Below, piece after piece: positions 6,839 to 13,074 of a stretch of DNA of 22,052 nucleotides. How positions within the stretch are numbered: the first letter of the stretch is position 1; every line of letters begins with the position of its first letter. The stretch covers positions 1-22,052 of the forward strand of contig CABULX010000022.1 of the NCBI GenBank assembly GCA_902492545.1, given 5' to 3'. The position numbers were made by a program, and so were the translations under genes. The stretch is from an uncultured Collinsella sp. (GTDB lineage: Bacteria > Actinomycetota > Coriobacteriia > Coriobacteriales > Coriobacteriaceae). The notes beneath the pieces are model-generated. The model saw only the letters and a program-made list of their open reading frames with translations. It was not told where the DNA came from and searched no databases.

Positions 6839-8239
6839 ATGGCACAGTATCAGCTGCCCAGCGACTTTTTCTTTGGCGCGGCCATGTCCGGTCCGCAGAC
6901 CGAGGGCCAGTGGAACCAGGGCGGCAAGCTCGAGAACCTGTGGGACACCTGGTCCATGCAGGATCTGGGCTCGTTCTATAACCGCGTGGGTTCCTATGCC
7001 GGTAACGACTTTATGGCCAAGTACAAGGACGACCTTCGCATCATGAAGGACCTGGGCCTGGATACCTATCGCACCTCCATCCAGTGGAGCCGCCTGCTCG
7101 ATGCCGACGGCAACCTCAACGAGGAGGGTGCTGCGTGGTACCACGAGCTGTTCCGCGCTTCCCGCGAGGCAGGCCTGGAGCCGTTCGTCAACCTTTACCA
7201 CTTCGATATGCCCACCTATCTCTTTGACCGTGGCGGTTGGGAGAGCCGCGAGGTCGTCGAGGCCTACGCGCATTACGCCGACGTCGCCTTCCGCGAGTTC
7301 GGTCAAGAGATCAAGTACTGGTTTACCTTTAACGAGCCCATCGTCGAGCCCGAGCAGCGCTACCAGGAGGGCGTGTGGTTCCCGCAGCTCCACGACTTCA
7401 ACCGTGCTCGCACCGTGCAGTACCACATTTCGCTGGCGCACGCGCTGGCTGTTGCCAACTATCGCAAGGCCTATGACAAGGGCGCCGTTCGCGCCGATGC
7501 CAAGATCGGCATGATCAACTGCTTCACCCCGGTCTACACCAAGGAGAACCCCAGCGAGGCAGACCTCGAGGCCGTGCGTATGACCAGCGGCATCAACAAT
7601 CGCTGGTGGCTCGACCTTATCACCAAGGGCGAGCTTCCCGCCGACGTGCTCGACAGCCTGGCCGAGGGCGGCGTCAAGCTTCCGTTCCGCGCCGGTGACC
7701 AGGAGATCCTCAAGCAGGGCGTCGTTGACTGGCTTGGCTGCAACTACTACCATCCCACGCGCGTTCAGGCGCCGGCGAGCAAGATCGACCAGTACGGTCT
7801 GCCGCACTTTGCCGACGAGTACGTGTGGCCCGATGCCGTCATGAACAAGAGCCGCGGCTGGGAGATTTACCCGAAGGGCCTCTACGACTTTGGCATGGAC
7901 TGCGCCAAGAACTATCCCGATCTTGAGTGGTTCGTCTCCGAGAACGGCATCGGCATCATGGACGAGTACAAGAATCGTGACGCCGAGGGAACCATTCAGG
8001 ACGACTATCGCGTCGACTTTGTGCGCCAGCACCTTGAGTGGGTCGCCAAGGCCATTGACGAAGGGGCCAAGTGCCGCGGCTACCACTACTGGGCCGTCAT
8101 TGACAACTGGTCCTGGGCAAATGCCTTCAAGAACCGTTATGGCTTTGTCGAGGTCGACCTCATGGACGGCTATCAGCGCCGTCTTAAGAAATCGGCAGCT
8201 TGGCTCAAGCAGGTCGCCACGACCCACGTGGTGGATTAG
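6839..8239 (+). CDS. Glycoside hydrolase family 1, probable 6-phospho-beta-glycosidase
   Basis: This cytoplasmic hydrolase is predicted to cleave PTS-imported, 6-phosphorylated beta-disaccharides. The 466-residue length fits GH1. The acid/base E166 lies in TFNEP and the nucleophile E368 in VSENG. YRTSIQWSRL and NYYHPTR are also GH1 hallmarks. Near the C-terminus DNWSWANAFKNRYGF supplies Ser, Lys and Tyr resembling the 6-phosphate-binding triad, though the Lys is one position earlier than in LacG-type enzymes. The N-terminal SGPQTEG differs from the commoner A-x-Q-x-EG motif. The ATG at 6839 follows GAGGAC. Placement next to PTS genes and manA suggests a phospho-beta-mannosidase or mixed mannosyl/glucosyl specificity, like B. 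subtilis GmuD; this is inference. Confidence 0.9.
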   Translation: MAQYQLPSDFFFGAAMSGPQTEGQWNQGGKLENLWDTWSMQDLGSFYNRVGSYAGNDFMAKYKDDLRIMKDLGLDTYRTSIQWSRLLDADGNLNEEGAAWYHELFRASREAGLEPFVNLYHFDMPTYLFDRGGWESREVVEAYAHYADVAFREFGQEIKYWFTFNEPIVEPEQRYQEGVWFPQLHDFNRARTVQYHISLAHALAVANYRKAYDKGAVRADAKIGMINCFTPVYTKENPSEADLEAVRMTSGINNRWWLDLITKGELPADVLDSLAEGGVKLPFRAGDQEILKQGVVDWLGCNYYHPTRVQAPASKIDQYGLPHFADEYVWPDAVMNKSRGWEIYPKGLYDFGMDCAKNYPDLEWFVSENGIGIMDEYKNRDAEGTIQDDYRVDFVRQHLEWVAKAIDEGAKCRGYHYWAVIDNWSWANAFKNRYGFVEVDLMDGYQRRLKKSAAWLKQVATTHVVD

Positions 8240-8243
8240 CGAT

Positions 8244-8277
8244 CGGGCGCTCAGCCCCAAAACGGGCGCTCAGCCCC
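8244..8277 (+). repeat. Tandem 15-bp repeat of small hairpins between GH1 and EIIC genes
   Basis: The 15-mer CGGGCGCTCAGCCCC occurs at 8244-8258 and 8263-8277, separated by AAAA. Each unit can fold as GGGC-GCTCA-GCCC. It begins five bases after the GH1 stop codon and has no U tract, so it may stabilise the upstream mRNA end or tune distal expression. Function is unknown. Confidence 0.6.
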
Positions 8278-8374
8278 TGCGCAAACGCGCAATAACATTG
8301 GCACATCTGGTGGCAGAGGGCGACAGACCACCGTGCGCATAGGAAAAGGCCGGATTTGAAAGTTAGGAGCAATC

Positions 8375-9727
8375 ATGGCCAGTGACAACGGAAAGAGCTT
8401 CCTCGACAAATTTGCCGAGGTCTCTGCGAAGGTGGGAAACCAGGTTCATCTGCGTTCCCTGCGCGATGCCTTCGCGACCATCACGCCGCTCTATATCCTT
8501 GCGGGTATCGCGGTTCTTATCAACAACGTCGTGTTCCCTCTGTTCCCGCTCGATGCGGCGGGCCTCGCCAACCTCCAGACCTGGGGCTCGGCAATCACCC
8601 TGGGCACCCTTAACGTGTCCGCCATTATCCTGGCCGGTCTGATTGGCTACAGCCTCGCCAAGAACGAGCGTTTCGATAACCCGCTTGCCTGCGTGGTTGT
8701 CGCTATCTCTGCCTTCGTCATCATGATGCCGCAGCAGATCACCGCCACCCTTGCCGCCACGAGCCCGCTTCTCACCGACAAGATCACCTCCGCCGAGGTC
8801 ACCGGTGCCCTTTCGACCGCCAACACTGGTACCAACGGCCTGTTCTCGGCCATCATCATCGCCCTGCTCTCCACGACGCTCTTCATCAAGATCTCGGGCG
8901 TCGAGAAGCTCAAGGTCAAGCTGGGCGAGGGCGTACCTCCTGCGGTCTCCAACTCCTTCAACGTCATGATCCCAATGCTGCTCAACCTCTCGATCTTCGC
9001 TATCGCCTCGGCCCTGCTCGCCGTCTGCGCCGGCACCGACCTGTGCACCATCATCTCCACCTGCATCTCCAACCCGCTCAAGAGCATCATGAACGCCGGT
9101 CCGTGGGCTGTCATCCTCATCTACACCCTCGCCAACCTGCTGTTCTGCGTTGGTATTCACCAGTCCACCATCTCGGGCGCTACCGTCGAGCCGATCCTGA
9201 CCATGCTCATCGTCGACAACATGGCTACCTTTGCCGCCGGCGGTACCATCCAGCCCGATCACTACATGAACATGCAGATCGTCAACAGCTTCGCCCTCAT
9301 CGGCGGCTCGGGCTGCACCCTCATGCTGCTGCTCGACACCTTCCTGTTCTCCAAGAACAAGGCCTCCAAGACCGTTGCCAAGATGGCCATTCTGCCTGGC
9401 CTGTTCAACATCAACGAGCCGGTCATCTACGGTTACCCCATCGTGTACAACCTGCCGCTCATGATTCCGTTCGTGCTTCTTCCCGACCTGTTCATCGGTG
9501 TCACCTATGGCCTGACCTGCGCTGGCATCATCAGCCCCTGCATCGCTCAGGTGCCTTGGACCATGCCGCCCGTCATCAACGCCCTGCTTGCTACGGGCTT
9601 TGACTGGCGCGCCGGCGTGTGGCAGGCTCTGGAGCTGGTCATCGGCATGGCTGTCTACCTGCCCTTTATGAGGATCTCCGAGAAGGCCATCGCCAAGCAG
9701 GAGGCCCTCGCCGAGCAGAACGCCTAG
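8375..9727 (+). CDS. PTS lactose/cellobiose-family permease, EIIC component
   Basis: This is the membrane channel of a Lac-family (PTS-Lac/Chb) transporter; it binds the disaccharide and passes it to EIIB for phosphorylation. The 450-residue protein has about ten hydrophobic segments and no fused EIIB or EIIA domain. The N-terminal LRSLRDAFATITPLYILAG and the central INEPVIYGYPIVYN segment (FNINEP motif) are typical of CelB/ChbC-type EIIC, the NEP motif being in the substrate site. The ATG follows TTAGGAG by six bases. It lies 135 bases after the GH1 gene and 150 bases before EIIB in the same direction. Specificity for cellobiose, mannobiose or another beta-glycoside cannot be decided from sequence alone. 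Confidence 0.93.
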   Translation: MASDNGKSFLDKFAEVSAKVGNQVHLRSLRDAFATITPLYILAGIAVLINNVVFPLFPLDAAGLANLQTWGSAITLGTLNVSAIILAGLIGYSLAKNERFDNPLACVVVAISAFVIMMPQQITATLAATSPLLTDKITSAEVTGALSTANTGTNGLFSAIIIALLSTTLFIKISGVEKLKVKLGEGVPPAVSNSFNVMIPMLLNLSIFAIASALLAVCAGTDLCTIISTCISNPLKSIMNAGPWAVILIYTLANLLFCVGIHQSTISGATVEPILTMLIVDNMATFAAGGTIQPDHYMNMQIVNSFALIGGSGCTLMLLLDTFLFSKNKASKTVAKMAILPGLFNINEPVIYGYPIVYNLPLMIPFVLLPDLFIGVTYGLTCAGIISPCIAQVPWTMPPVINALLATGFDWRAGVWQALELVIGMAVYLPFMRISEKAIAKQEALAEQNA

Positions 9728-9748
9728 CGTTTGTCCATTCCACCCTTG

Positions 9749-9790
9749 CGGGTACCGATGCTTGGTACCGGTACCCGTATCTCCTTTTTT
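9749..9790 (+). terminator. Possible intra-operon (leaky) terminator after EIIC
   Basis: A perfect 9-bp stem CGGGTACCG/CGGTACCCG (9749-9757 with 9769-9777) is followed after seven bases by TTTTTT. The U run is displaced from the stem, so termination would be partial. It could set a higher EIIC to EIIB/EIIA ratio or protect the mRNA 3' end. Confidence 0.5.
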
Positions 9791-9877
9791 GCCTAAACGT
9801 GCAAAACAGGGGAAAGATAACCACAAGGATTTATCCAGTTTGTCGTCTGCGCGCCGCGCAGTTATAAGGAGGAAACC

Positions 9878-10180
9878 ATGAAGAAGATCATGCTTTGCTG
9901 CAATGCCGGCATGTCCACGAGTCTGCTGGTCCAGAAGATGCAGTCCGAGGTCGCGAGCCGTGGTCTGGACATCGAGGTCGAAGCCCGTCCTATGAATGAG
10001 GCCCACGATCACCTGGACGAGTGCGACATCCTGCTGCTCGGCCCGCAGATCGGCTACACCAAGGGCGACTTTGAGAAGGAGGCCGCCGGCCGTTTCCCGG
10101 TCGAGGTCATCAACATGGTCGACTATGGCCGCATGAACGCCGCCGGCATCATCGACCACTGCGTCAGCGTGATGGGCTAG
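9878..10180 (+). CDS. PTS lactose/cellobiose-family EIIB component
   Basis: This is a small cytoplasmic phosphocarrier that takes phosphate from EIIA on a cysteine and transfers it to the sugar bound by EIIC. The 100-residue length and the N-terminal phosphocysteine loop CNAGMSTS (C8) match ChbB/CelA proteins. The LLLGPQIGY segment and the VEVINMVDYG stretch near the C-terminus are also family features. A strong AAGGAGG site precedes the ATG by five bases. The EIIA gene follows at once after the stop codon, so translation is probably coupled. Together with the separate EIIA and EIIC this completes a three-gene Lac-family PTS, as in gmuB/gmuA/gmuC of B. subtilis. Confidence 0.95.
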   Translation: MKKIMLCCNAGMSTSLLVQKMQSEVASRGLDIEVEARPMNEAHDHLDECDILLLGPQIGYTKGDFEKEAAGRFPVEVINMVDYGRMNAAGIIDHCVSVMG

Positions 10181-10189
10181 GTGCAGCGC

Positions 10190-10522
10190 ATGGAGGATAT
10201 GAACGAACTGCAGATGACCTGCTTCGAGATCATCAGCTACGTCGGTACCGCCAAGAGCATGTACATCAACGCCGTGCAGAAGGCCAAGGAGGGCGATTTC
10301 GACGCCGCCGAGGAGCTCATTAAGCAGGGCGACGAGGCCTATAACGGCGGCCACGATGTTCACATGGGACTTCTTAAGAAGGAGGCCAATGGCGAGCGCA
10401 ACGGCGAGGCCCCGCTGATTCTGCTGCACGCCGAGGACCAGATGGCCGGCACCGAGACCATGCGCGTCATGGCCACGGAGCTCATTGAGGTCCACAAACA
10501 GCTACAGGCACTCAAGGCCTAG
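10190..10522 (+). CDS. PTS lactose/cellobiose-family EIIA component
   Basis: EIIA relays phosphate from HPr to EIIB; Lac-family members are all-helical trimers. The 110-residue protein has the family segments GTAKSMYINAVQKAKEGDF and LILLHAEDQ. H80 aligns with the phosphorylated His78 of lactococcal LacA, and D83 with the trimer metal-binding Asp. The second histidine of the usual HxxDH motif is replaced by Q84. The start is uncertain: GTG at 10181 directly abuts the EIIB stop, ATG is at 10190, and ATG at 10199 has GGAGG only two bases upstream. I favour 10190. A strong terminator follows, ending the GH1-PTS transcript. Confidence 0.9.
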   Translation: MEDMNELQMTCFEIISYVGTAKSMYINAVQKAKEGDFDAAEELIKQGDEAYNGGHDVHMGLLKKEANGERNGEAPLILLHAEDQMAGTETMRVMATELIEVHKQLQALKA

Positions 10523-10580
10523 CTGGCGTTTTCGCCGCGACGGATCGTGCGGTTCGCATACAATCCAGTCCCTTTTGCAG

Positions 10581-10612
10581 GCGCCGGGAGTCTCCCTCTC
10601 CCGGCGCTTTTT
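10581..10612 (+). terminator. Intrinsic terminator of the GH1-PTS operon
   Basis: A perfect 10-bp GC stem GCGCCGGGAG/CTCCCGGCGC with a seven-base loop is followed by TTTTTGTTT. This is a textbook rho-independent terminator, 58 bases after the EIIA stop. Confidence 0.92.
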
Positions 10613-10672
10613 GTTTGGCGAGTTACTGAGCGTCATTGCTCGTTGAGCGGGCGGACGTTTCCCCAGATAAAA

Positions 10673-10710
10673 CCTGCCAAAACAAACCTGTCCCTTTTTG
10701 GCGGGTTTTT
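10673..10710. repeat. Interspersed hairpin repeat, CAAACCTGTCCC loop, possible terminator
   Basis: CCTGCCAAAA (10673-10682) pairs with TTTTGGCGGG (10696-10705) with one wobble. The loop CAAACCTGTCCCT is the reverse complement of AGGGACAGGTTTG and resembles the loop of the repeat at 11720-11748, while the stems are unrelated. TTTTT follows on the plus strand, so it may also terminate transcription. Confidence 0.6.
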
Positions 10711-10763
10711 GTCTTGAGAGCGGTACCATACAGGCAATGTTTAAACGAGAAAGGTGGGCTCTC

Positions 10764-11717
10764 ATGGAACCTAAGCAGTACTACATCGGCATTGACGTCG
10801 GCGGCACTTCGGTTAAGGAGGGCCTGTTCGACGAGGACGGCAACCTGCTTGCCAAGGCCAGCGTGCCCACGCCTCCCATCGTCGACGCTGCGGGCTTTGC
10901 CGCGGTAACCGAGGCTATCGACCAGGTGGTCGCCAAGGCTCAGATTCCGCGCGCCTTTGTGGCGGGCATCGGCCTGGCCGTTCCGTGCCCCATTCCGGCT
11001 GCGGGCGATGCCAAGGTCAAGGCGAACATCTCCATCAACCTGCCCGAGCTTAAGATTGCCATTCAGGAGCACTGCCCCGACGCGGTCGTAAAGTACGAGA
11101 ACGACGCCAACGCCGCCGCCATGGGCGAGGCCTGGCTCGGCTCTGCCAAGGGCGTGCAGAACGTGGTGATGGTCACCATCGGTACCGGCGTGGGCGGCGG
11201 CGTCATCATCAACGGCGACGTTGTGTCGGGCGTTGTGGGTGCCGGCGGCGAGATTGGCCACATGTGCCTGAACCCCGACGAGGAGCGTACCTGCGGCTGC
11301 GGCGGCCATGGCCACCTGGAGCAGTATTCCAGCGCCACCGGCGTGGTGAGCAATTACCTGGCCGAGTGCAAGGCTGCGGGCGTCGAGCCCATCGAGCTCA
11401 CCGGTCCTTCCGATTCCAAGGACGTATTCCAAGCCTGCCGCGAGGGCGATAAGCTCGCGCTTGCCGCGGCCGATACCATGGCCGACTACCTCGGCCGTGC
11501 CCTGGCGCTTATCGCCAACGTGGTCGACCCTGAGATGTTCCTCATCGGCGGCGGCGCCTCCGCCTCGGCCGATGTCTACCTCGACGCCGTGCGCGAGCAC
11601 TTTAAGCAGTACGCGTTTTCCGTCTCGCGCGAGACGCCCATCGAGGTCGCCTCGCTCGGCAACGACGCCGGTATCATCGGTGCCGCCTACGTAGCCCTGC
11701 GCGCCGCCGGCAAATAG
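10764..11717 (+). CDS. ROK-family sugar kinase (glucokinase, fructokinase or mannokinase type)
   Basis: This cytoplasmic ATP-dependent kinase should phosphorylate the unphosphorylated sugar released by the GH1 enzyme. The 317-residue protein has the N-terminal phosphate loop DVGGTSVK, catalytic D114 in ENDANAAA, the TIGTGVGGG segment and the ROK signature. H166 (GGEIGHM) and C177, C179 form the zinc site, but the usual third cysteine of CxCGxxGCxE is a histidine (CGCGGHGHLEQ, H184). The ATG at 10764 follows AAAGGTGG. It has its own gap after the PTS terminator and so may be transcribed separately. GmuE of the B. subtilis glucomannan operon is also a ROK kinase, so mannose or glucose are plausible substrates. 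Confidence 0.9.
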   Translation: MEPKQYYIGIDVGGTSVKEGLFDEDGNLLAKASVPTPPIVDAAGFAAVTEAIDQVVAKAQIPRAFVAGIGLAVPCPIPAAGDAKVKANISINLPELKIAIQEHCPDAVVKYENDANAAAMGEAWLGSAKGVQNVVMVTIGTGVGGGVIINGDVVSGVVGAGGEIGHMCLNPDEERTCGCGGHGHLEQYSSATGVVSNYLAECKAAGVEPIELTGPSDSKDVFQACREGDKLALAAADTMADYLGRALALIANVVDPEMFLIGGGASASADVYLDAVREHFKQYAFSVSRETPIEVASLGNDAGIIGAAYVALRAAGK

Positions 11718-11719
11718 CC

Positions 11720-11771
11720 GGTGCAAGGGGGTCAGGTTTCTTTGCACCAACATGGTGCAAGGGGGACAGAC
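11720..11771. repeat. Interspersed hairpin repeat with duplicated GGTGCAAGGGGG unit
   Basis: GGTGCAA (11720-11726) pairs with TTGCACC (11742-11748) around a GGGGGTCAGGTTTCT loop. A second copy, GGTGCAAGGGGGACAG, begins at 11754 and differs from the first at one of 16 positions. TTGCACCA-ACA-TGGTGCAA (11742-11760) gives an alternative 8-bp hairpin. The first unit matches 1470-1488 at 18 of 19 bases. It follows the ROK stop codon by two bases and may also act as a 3' end. Confidence 0.75.
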
Positions 11772-11839
11772 TTGGCCCCCATGCTTGCCCCAAAATGTGC
11801 CGCGACCCTTCCGTCTGCGAAGGCTCGGCATCGGCGTGC

Positions 11840-11845
11840 TACCAT
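11840..11845 (+). promoter_or_regulatory. Weak candidate -10 box for the pyrophosphatase gene
   Basis: TACCAT lies 38 bases before the start codon, and a similar TACCAT precedes the ROK kinase gene at 10724-10729. No clear -35 is seen for either. Confidence 0.25.
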
Positions 11846-11883
11846 AGCTACGTCCAAGTACACATATCAAGTGGAGGATATCC

Positions 11884-12807
11884 ATGGCAAACGTTCTTGT
11901 CTTTGGTCACCAGAACCCCGATAACGACGCCATCATGAGCGCCGTCGTCCTGTCTCAGCTGCTCAACCAGGTTGAGTATGCCGGCAACACCTACGAGGCC
12001 TGCGCCCTTGGTCAGCTTCCGGCAGAGTCCGCCAAGCTGCTCGCCGACGCCGGCATCGCCGAGCCCCGCGTGATCGATTCCGTCGAGGCCGGTCAGCTCG
12101 TCGTCCTCACCGACCACAACGAGTCCGCCCAGTCCGTCGCCGGCCTTAAGGACGCCACGGTCTTTGGTGTCGTCGACCATCACCGCATCGGCGACTTCGA
12201 GACCGCCGGCCCGCTGCACTACATCTGCCTGCCCTGGGGCTCCAGCTGCACCATCGTCACCAAGCTCGCCGACGTGCTCGGCGTTGAGCTTTCCGACGTC
12301 CAGGCCAAGCTGCTGCTCTCGGCCATGATGACCGATACGCTCATGCTCAAGAGCCCCACCACCACCGATGTCGACCGCGCCGTCGCCGCCAAGCTCGGCG
12401 AGCAGGTGGGCGTCGACCCGGTCAAGTTTGGCATGGAGGTCTTCCTCACCCGTCCGTCCGGCTCCTTCACCGCAGCCGAGATGGTCGGCAACGACATCAA
12501 GATGTTCGAGCCCGCTGGCAAGAAGCTGCTCATCGGCCAGTACGAGACCGTCGACAAGACCCGTGCACTCGGCATGATCGACGAGATTCGCGAGGCCATG
12601 CGCGCCTACGCCGCCGAGAAGGGTGCCGACGGCATTGTCCTGTGCATCACCGACATCATGGAGGAGGGCTCGCAGGTCCTGCTCGAGGGCGAGACCGAGG
12701 CTGCTCAGAAGGGCCTGGGCATTGCCGACGAGCACGACGGCGTCTGGATGCCGGGCGTCCTCTCCCGTAAGAAGCAGGTCGCTGCCCCCATCATGGCCGC
12801 CTGCTAG
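11884..12807 (+). CDS. ppaC: Manganese-dependent inorganic pyrophosphatase (family II, DHH)
   Basis: This cytoplasmic enzyme hydrolyses pyrophosphate to two phosphates, pulling biosynthetic reactions forward. The 307-residue length is that of the simple family II enzymes without CBS or DRTGG regulatory inserts. Metal-binding motifs are H9, D13 and D15 in GHQNPDNDAI and D98-H99-H100 in VVDHHR. The C-terminal DHHA2 domain carries the phosphate-binding SRKKQ motif near the end. The usual NPDTD is NPDND, keeping both aspartates. The ATG follows GTGGAGG by six bases. The gene is monocistronic, with a strong terminator just downstream. It appears to be a housekeeping gene unrelated to the sugar locus. 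Confidence 0.95.
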   Translation: MANVLVFGHQNPDNDAIMSAVVLSQLLNQVEYAGNTYEACALGQLPAESAKLLADAGIAEPRVIDSVEAGQLVVLTDHNESAQSVAGLKDATVFGVVDHHRIGDFETAGPLHYICLPWGSSCTIVTKLADVLGVELSDVQAKLLLSAMMTDTLMLKSPTTTDVDRAVAAKLGEQVGVDPVKFGMEVFLTRPSGSFTAAEMVGNDIKMFEPAGKKLLIGQYETVDKTRALGMIDEIREAMRAYAAEKGADGIVLCITDIMEEGSQVLLEGETEAAQKGLGIADEHDGVWMPGVLSRKKQVAAPIMAAC

Positions 12808-12827
12808 GTTTAGTTGACCGAACGCCA

Positions 12828-12866
12828 CGACCGGATCGCGGACGCCCCGCGCTCCGGTCGTTTTTT
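12828..12866 (+). terminator. Intrinsic terminator of ppaC
   Basis: CGACCGGA (12828-12835) pairs with TCCGGTCG (12853-12860); the intervening bases can pair further (CGCGG with CCGCG). TTTTTT follows immediately. Confidence 0.92.
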
Positions 12867-13005
12867 GTGCACGGCGCCGCGTCGTCTCTTGAACAGGCGC
12901 GCCCGTGCCGTTGAGCAAATAATGTTCAACCTGTGGTTCCGCTTTTCGGCCACGCCTGCGTGCTTGTCGTGCAGGGTAGGCTAGATGCAAGCGTAATACG
13001 TTAGA

Positions 13006-13060
13006 GCGCGGCGCCGCCACTTGGGCGGGCCGTGCTTTTTTAAGACGGGAGCCTTCCCGT
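13006..13060 (+). promoter_or_regulatory. Candidate attenuator in the nhaA leader
   Basis: A 12-bp GC-rich stem with one bulge and one wobble (13006-13018 with 13024-13035, loop ACTTG) is followed directly by TTTTTT (13036-13041), a complete intrinsic terminator. It ends only 33 bases before the nhaA start codon. A second 6-bp hairpin (13045-13050 with 13055-13060) then abuts the ribosome-binding site GAAAGGAG. The ppaC terminator is 140 bases upstream, so this second terminator would act on a leader transcript or on a short RNA from 12867-13005. I could not identify a known riboswitch class or a clear promoter. Confidence 0.55.
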
Positions 13061-13074
13061 GAAAGGAGCCGCCC

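Noticed and set aside
6659..8260. Antisense open frame of 533 codons opposite the GH1 gene
   Set aside because: Shadow frame of the GH1 gene, which has both catalytic glutamates on the plus strand.
8363..10495. Antisense open frame of 710 codons opposite the PTS genes
   Set aside because: It spans three real genes and their gaps with Gly/Asp/His-rich low-complexity translation. No start signal and no family motif were seen.
12867..13074. A known riboswitch class in the nhaA leader
   Set aside because: I could not recognise a conserved core of any known class by eye. Only the terminator and hairpin are supported.
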